From Raphanus sativus (taxonomy: Eukaryota; Streptophyta; Magnoliopsida; Brassicales; Brassicaceae): a stretch of DNA of 64,000 nt. Positions 58,609 to 64,000 of the stretch are shown in pieces. A model generated the notes under the pieces. It saw only the letters and a program-made list of their open reading frames with translations, had not been told where the DNA came from and made no database searches. Positions within the stretch are counted from its first letter, which is position 1, and the number at the start of each line of letters is the position of its first letter. Location of the stretch: positions 24,693,848 through 24,757,847 of the forward strand of contig NC_079512.1 of NCBI RefSeq assembly GCF_000801105.2, in the 5' to 3' direction. A program made the position numbers and the translations under genes.

Positions 58609-59865
58609 ACAATACAAACTTTAACAATAGAAAAGTTAAGAGCGCTGCGATGCAAGTACTCACATTTTCTAACCGACTGGAAACTTTCCCCTGTGATTTG
58701 ATTGTAAACCTCAAGGCAAAGTCAGACGAAAGTTCGGGTTGCTCCTTTATTAAATACTCCAATTTCATATTATATGATTACACATATTAAAAAATAATTT
58801 CCCCTCAAAAGTAACATTAAAATATAATTTACTTATTATTTTAAATACAAATGGTAAATACTAAAAATGTAATTGGTTGCATTGTTCTTTGTCAAAATAA
58901 AATTAACTAAATACATGAAAACACTATAAACAAAAAAGTTACAAATGTATATTGATTTACTAGATGGAACTCATTTGGCAGCGATAATTTCGACTTGGGG
59001 GAGTATCTCTCGAATTTGGATATTGCTCGGAGAGATGGTTTCAAATTGGCAGAAATATAGTTGTTACGTTGGACTGAGGTAGAGAATTCTCACACATAGA
59101 ATAGATCAAACTCGTTAATAGTAGCAGTGATAGATTATCCCATATAGTATTTACGTATATAGTATTTACGGATATATCACGGAAAAACTTGATAATTTTT
59201 CAGTACAAGGATGGTATAATATACTGGAAAGATTTGATGGTTTAATGGGAACGAGAAATATGCATGCAAGTCACTCATCACTTCATTCGCAGATAAAAGT
59301 TTTCATTTGGGCAATAGAATGCACGAGAAATCTATGACTTTTTTTGTTACATTTGTAATGGATTGTTTTCAATGGGTGAAGATGGATTTGTAACCGGATG
59401 AATAGCGAACCTTTGGAACACATTAAGTTCTTGAATAGAATCTTCAATAGTTCAAAACTCATTTATATAGCACATATGTGAATATAGTGATAAACAGTTT
59501 AGCGTAAAAAAACAATCATCATTTGTTGACCATATGTATACGGAATTATCGGTTTAGTTTACAGGGTCTACGTTTCAAGATAGTGACAAAAAAAAGATCA
59601 AACTCATTTGGTGTAAACACATCCGTGTATGCAAGCCTAATGAACATGAATGTAAATTCTTTTAATGTTAATAATAGCGTTCTTCCTCTAGCTCTTGATA
59701 CTGTGCTTCGATTTTCAGTTCATCTTCGTTGAATCCTATGTAATAAAACTCTAAACCCTACCAATGTGGTTTGATGATCTATTCACTTCAAACTGTTTAG
59801 ATTTGGAAATTGTTTCTGACACTAGTTCCGTAGATTGCAGTTGAGCTTGCATATTTAAAGTGAAA
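58609..59865. other. Spacer, no gene
   Basis: A+T-rich sequence without coding signal or recognised repeats. A short tandem CATATAGTATTTACG-like duplication occurs near 59140-59170. Confidence 0.45.
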
Positions 59866-59933
59866 CTAGATTTTTGATCCGCACACCCGTGCGGGTGTAT
59901 ATTTTATAAAATATGTTGTTTTGATATCAATAT

Positions 59934-60151
59934 TAGAGTTGGGCAAAAAATCTGAATCTAAAAAATCGAACTGATGGAAAAAGAAGTAAAAGACCCGAAC
60001 CGAAATCTATTAATTATCAAAATTTTGGTATTTAGAGAACTGAAACCGAATTTAGAAATATCCGAATGAGACTGAAATTTTTGACCCTGAAAACTCGAAA
60101 TCCAGAAAGACTTAAACCGAACCCAAATGGGTACCCGAACACCCAACCCTA
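59934..60151. mobile_element. hAT-like MITE nested in Helitron
   Basis: It begins TAGAGTTGGGCA and ends ACACCCAACCCTA (inverted repeat). The interior has ACCGAA/CCCGAAC words like the 36009 element. The flanking 8-mers do not match, so the duplication is lost or the ends are slightly off. Confidence 0.5.
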
Positions 60152-60567
60152 ATTCACAATATATTTTTTTTCTTAAAAAATACATCAAACATATAATTAA
60201 TAGTATTTTATACGTACTATCATATAAGTAATCACATATATTATATTTTCAATAATCACATATATTGAAAACATTTTTAATAATAGTTATTGGATAATAT
60301 TTTAGTAAAATTAATTTTTTGAATATATGTATATTTTAAATCAATTTTATATATAAATCAACTTTAAATTATTATTTTGATTTGAAATATGTATATAAAG
60401 ATTAAATTTTGTTTTATGATTATTTTAGACAAATGATATTTTTGGATAATTAGATTAACTCATTTTCGTATATTTTAAAGTTGACACAAATAAATAGTTT
60501 CTCATATTATAATAGATTTCCAATTTTTTTAATAATATGAATTTAGTTTATTTTTAATATATTACTA

Positions 60568-60740
60568 TCTATGTTTCCAAACAATATTATATCTTTTTAT
60601 ACTGTTATTCATGTTTCCAAACAAACTTCTTTTTAAATTGATATTCATGTTTCCAAACAAACTTATTTTGTTAAAGTGTTATCCAAGTTTCCATACAAAT
60701 ATCTTTTTAAAATTGTTATTTATGTTTCCAAACAAACCTA
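60568..60740. repeat. GTTTCCAAACA degenerate tandem array
   Basis: ATGTTTCCAAACAAAC recurs five times at about 35-57 bp spacing, with CTTTTTAAATTGTTATTC-like spacers. The inverse form of the same core (TGTTTGGAAACAT) forms the array in the Helitron at 19950-20596. Confidence 0.65.
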
Positions 60741-61193
60741 ATTTGTACTTGTTTTCAAGCATTTCCAATGTGTACTTCAAATTTAATAAATAGATATAGT
60801 TTTCGTGTTTTACAATATTTTAAAACATAATATGATGATTGTGTCAGTTAATTAATATCATTTAATTTATTAAGACTGCGTAGAAATAAAAAAAAATTCA
60901 TAATGTTATTTTGTTTTCGAAAAGGAATATTTAGTTATATATTTCCAGTTAATCATTATTGCGTATAAGTAGGAATCGTTTTTGGAAAATTTAGTTTCAA
61001 TTTTGGATGGATTAAATCTTCTGATTATTTTTTATTTTGTACTCGGATTAAATCTTCTGATGTCGTTATCATTTAAACTTAGAAACCTAATAATTTAAAC
61101 AAATTATAAATTGAGTATGTTTTAAAATCGCTAAACCGTACTCAGTTTGCATTAATATACATAATGTTGATTTTCATATTCAACTAAGAAACA

Positions 61194-61237
61194 AATGTTA
61201 AGAAATAGTAGTTGCAAAAAAAAAATGTTAAGAAATG
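61194..61237 (+). repeat. Micro-retroposon in Helitron
   Basis: A perfect 14-bp repeat AAATGTTAAGAAAT (61194-61207 and 61224-61237) encloses AGTAGTTGC plus A (16 bp). It is inside the 59866-61588 Helitron, so it is younger than that element. Confidence 0.6.
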
Positions 61238-61588
61238 GTCGATGTGAAAATACATTATCTCATCTATATTAAATTCCATGTTTTCTCAAACTTATTATTT
61301 GACGTTTTGGTTTGTAATGTTTGTGGTTTGATGTTGGTTAATTCACATGTTTCGTGAATTTAATGTTGAATAAAGTTGTGTGATCTGGGCCCATAACATT
61401 TTATTTGATTCTAAACCAGACCACTCAGTTATTGGGCTAAGTAACTTTAATTACGGTTAGATTATAAGCGGAGTAATTGTTATGTGATGCACTAAGCCTT
61501 TAGAGTTTAAATCCAGTGGCATATCTATGTAATTATTGTAGAAAATTTAGGATTAATTTTTTTTGTACTTCAGTTTTAATAGTATAGA

Positions 61589-62655
61589 TGGTTTTGATAG
61601 TTATTATTATTATTTCTTCAGTTAAATTTGTTCTAGCTGAAAGTAACAACCCTGTTTTTTTTTAGATATAGTTTTGTTGACTTTTCTAGCATCACATGCC
61701 TGACATTTAAATTTGTCATCGCCTTGCGTTTTCAAATAAAAAAACAATCCGCAGTTTTCTTGTGAATCACGCTGATTCTGGCGGATTAGCTGATACTCGA
61801 ATCTTGTTCGATTTTATAATTGCAAAACTACTCGAAATAGAAATTACTTTAACAACGAAAGCGTTGGTTGTCGTATGGCTACGTCATCATGGTATTCATC
61901 GTGGGCGGTGTAGACGTGTAGTATCTCAATGGCTCGGAAGAATATTTCTTGTGGCGTCAGTATAGTCCAGTACGAGTGTACGGCTATATAATTTCAGCAC
62001 AAGATGTCATCAGTACGTGTTTAAAACACACACGATTATTGCCAGAAATCACGGTCGCAGTGGTTTGTTTAATTTTCAAAACTAGAATAGAAACCAATAG
62101 TAGTTTATAGGTACTTAGCCTTAAGCATGTTATCAATGGAGAAATATAATAATCAATAATCTGTAATCAATCAAGTTGGGAAAAGGATGTTACCAGCAAC
62201 TCCGTTGGTTTGCGTAATAAACAACGAGACATATTATATGGGTGGGTGCCCGTCATATTATTATATTAACATGACAGTATTTCATTTTTCGTCGCCGACG
62301 ACGATTAACAATATTTTTAATAGTAATAACAATTTTCTTTTATAAGAAAACATTAAACAGATAGTTAGTGTTCTATGCTTGTAAAGAGGCAATGCAACAA
62401 CGGACATGGTTGATCGAACCCTAACACACAGCCAATTTACTTGGAAAAATAAACTATAGCTAGGTACATGTTCAGATGTAAATGTAATTAGATATGTGTA
62501 TAACTATATAGAAGATCATACAGTAAAACTCGGAATATTCTTGGAACCCATGATGGTCCAAGCGTCCAAAAAGGATAATGGTCCAGATGTGTTTATTGTT
62601 GACGAATTGGTATCAAGTCTCTTTGCATTTGACAAGAACATACTTAATAATAAAA
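61589..62655. other. Spacer between Helitrons
   Basis: No gene is seen. A more G+C-balanced stretch at 61770-62010 has an open frame of 67 codons (61762-61965) with no recognisable protein; probably not a gene. Confidence 0.4.
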
Positions 62656-63165
62656 CTAGAGCTTGACCCGCTCGTCCGAGCGGATATTTATTTTTATTTT
62701 TTATAAGTAAACATTATTTTCATAATTAATGATATATATTTTAGTTAGAATATTTTAATGCTAAAATTTAGGAATAGTTAGAATCTTAATGGAAAAATCT
62801 GCAGTTTCTAACTTGAAGGAATGATTTTCTTTCTGTATTTTAGATTTAATAAGATAGATGATAAACACCCGCCGAGTATATTAGTTAATTAGTTAATTCA
62901 TGTTTAACATGAAAAAAATAAATATTGGTCCGCATTAATTATTTTTAATATTTACTAATTAGTTGTTTTAACATAAATTAATTTGAAAATCAATTTGGAT
63001 ATATTTTATCGTTATTTGAAGTACCAAAAATCTAATAAGTGCTGGAAGTTATAAATGTAAAATTAATGAAGTAGTTAGGATGAGTATAAAAAGGAAAGTA
63101 AATATTATAATAGAATGTTTAAGAATAGGTAAGTTTTTTTTGTACTTCTGTTTTAATAGAATAGA
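62656..63165 (-). mobile_element. Small Helitron(s), two possible 5' ends
   Basis: 3' end CTAG (62656-62659) after a perfect 7-bp hairpin (CCGCTCG/CGAGCGG, 62668-62683). Two 5'-type termini follow to the right: ...TAATAAGATAGA ending 62858 and ...GTTTTAATAGAATAGA ending 63165, each followed by T. The element is therefore 203 bp, or 510 bp with a nested or fused end. No coding capacity. Confidence 0.6.
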
Positions 63166-64000
63166 TTATATGCTGTATACTAATTAAACAAATTACAATT
63201 AAAACAAAGTTCTTACATCATATAATATACTAACAAAATGACCATCTAGTTGTTGTCAGTGGAGATATTCACTCCCAGGGAAAAACTGAAGATAACTACA
63301 ATATGCCGTTTGCTTTTCCCGGATGTAAAATTAATGAATTTAATGTTAACTATATAAACATCAAAATAATAATTAAATACTCAAATTAAAGTGACAGTAA
63401 GAAAATTAGATCACACTATCACAGATTTAAATTTGGAAATGGGTATTTTGTAACTTTGCTCTCACGTATAATTAATTAGCTTACAAATACCAAAATTAAG
63501 AAGAGAATCACAAGAATTATGATGAATTGATGTTTTTGGAAGAGAAGATTAATGCATCTTTTGGTAGCAGTAACCTTGGAAAACAAGTTTAGAGCATACA
63601 AAAATTTATTACTCACCAAATATAAAAGATCTACAAGTTAAACGTACTGTAATTTGAACCAAAATATTTTTTGACACTTTGATACATAATATTAGTTTTA
63701 CAATATTCCCAAGAAAATAAAATAAGAATACTAATAATTTTACATTCCCTATCAAAACCATGGAAACAATACATCGCCTTTACAGCAACTTTGCTAAGTA
63801 CTCAAATATCATTTGATCTTCTACTGGTTTGTGATTTAATTAGTAATATTTTAAAACCGAAACTATATGATTAAAAGCAATCCACTCTAAATATAGGAGA
63901 TGCCAAGTTAGAAATGAGAATACTAGCGACTCAGTTGGTTTGTGAAAACAAACAAGAAGATGGTTTTGAAGGATGGGTCCATTCAAGTATATATATATAT
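63166..64000. other. A+T-rich end of window
   Basis: No coding signal and no recognised element. The final bases are a TA dinucleotide run. Confidence 0.45.

Larger units (their letters stand above)
59866..61588 (-). mobile_element. Non-autonomous Helitron, 1.7 kb
   Basis: The minus-strand 5' end is TCTATACTATTAAAACTGAA (plus 61588 leftwards); the 3' end is CTAG at 59866-59869, preceded by a perfect 7-bp hairpin (ACACCCG / CGGGTGT, 59883-59898). Flanking A and T fit. Inside are a hAT-like MITE (59934-60151), a degenerate tandem array of TGTTTCCAAACAAAC units (about 60568-60740) and a micro-retroposon (61194-61237). No Rep/helicase. Confidence 0.7.

Noticed and set aside
61762..61965. 67-codon plus-strand frame
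   Set aside because: No similarity, no clear promoter or splice context, between two Helitrons.

Overview
The window is plant nuclear DNA. It has GT-AG introns, A+T-rich spacers, a plant light-harvesting gene, a plant receptor kinase and plant transposon families. Protein similarity and gene order point to a Brassica-type crucifer. Read left to right, the genes match, from memory, Arabidopsis chromosome 5 loci At5g01540-60 down to At5g01360 in inverted order: LecRK-VI, LHCB4.1, TAAC, a methyltransferase, a Got1-like gene, a glutaredoxin-like gene, PDX1.3, ESP4, GT-3a, ACI1/TRM and TBL3. Several Arabidopsis loci are absent, as expected in a fractionated, formerly polyploid genome. APC2 (At2g04660 in Arabidopsis) sits inside the block as an extra gene.

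Layout. 1-31 kb is gene-dense: a truncated lectin receptor kinase, LHCB4 (CP29), a retroposon and a Mutator-type MITE, the thylakoid ADP/ATP carrier with one exon apparently missing, an intact 14-exon APC2, a lysine-methyltransferase-like gene head to head with a Got1/Sft2 gene, an intronless glutaredoxin-like Zn protein, a small Helitron, PDX1.3 and a 27-exon symplekin (ESP4) with a coding minisatellite. 31-41 kb is transposon territory: a Helitron 3' end, decayed intron-bearing fragments of NKAP, NAP1 and an AAA-ATPase/FHA-like gene all on the minus strand, a hAT MITE with perfect target duplications, and a complete small Helitron. 41-57 kb holds GT-3a, a nearly intact PIF/Harbinger element, ACI1, a tRNA-Ala(AGC) and TBL3 with a LINE fragment in its last intron. 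57-59 kb looks like an unannotated snoRNA gene: site II motifs, telo-box and TATA box followed by a C/D-like candidate and two tandem H/ACA candidates. 59-64 kb is mostly Helitron sequence.

The host genes are housekeeping genes that do not form one pathway. They cover photosynthesis (LHCB4, TAAC), cell cycle (APC2), RNA 3'-end processing (ESP4), vitamin B6 synthesis (PDX1.3), Golgi traffic (Got1), cell-wall acetylation (TBL3) and regulation (GT-3a, ACI1, LecRK). The least expected signals are the H/ACA snoRNA pair, the many tiny poly(A) insertions flanked by 7-26 bp direct repeats, and the captured gene fragments bounded by Helitron termini. Exon limits were set by hand from splice sites and reading frame. 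Locus numbers and comparisons with Arabidopsis are from memory and were not searched.
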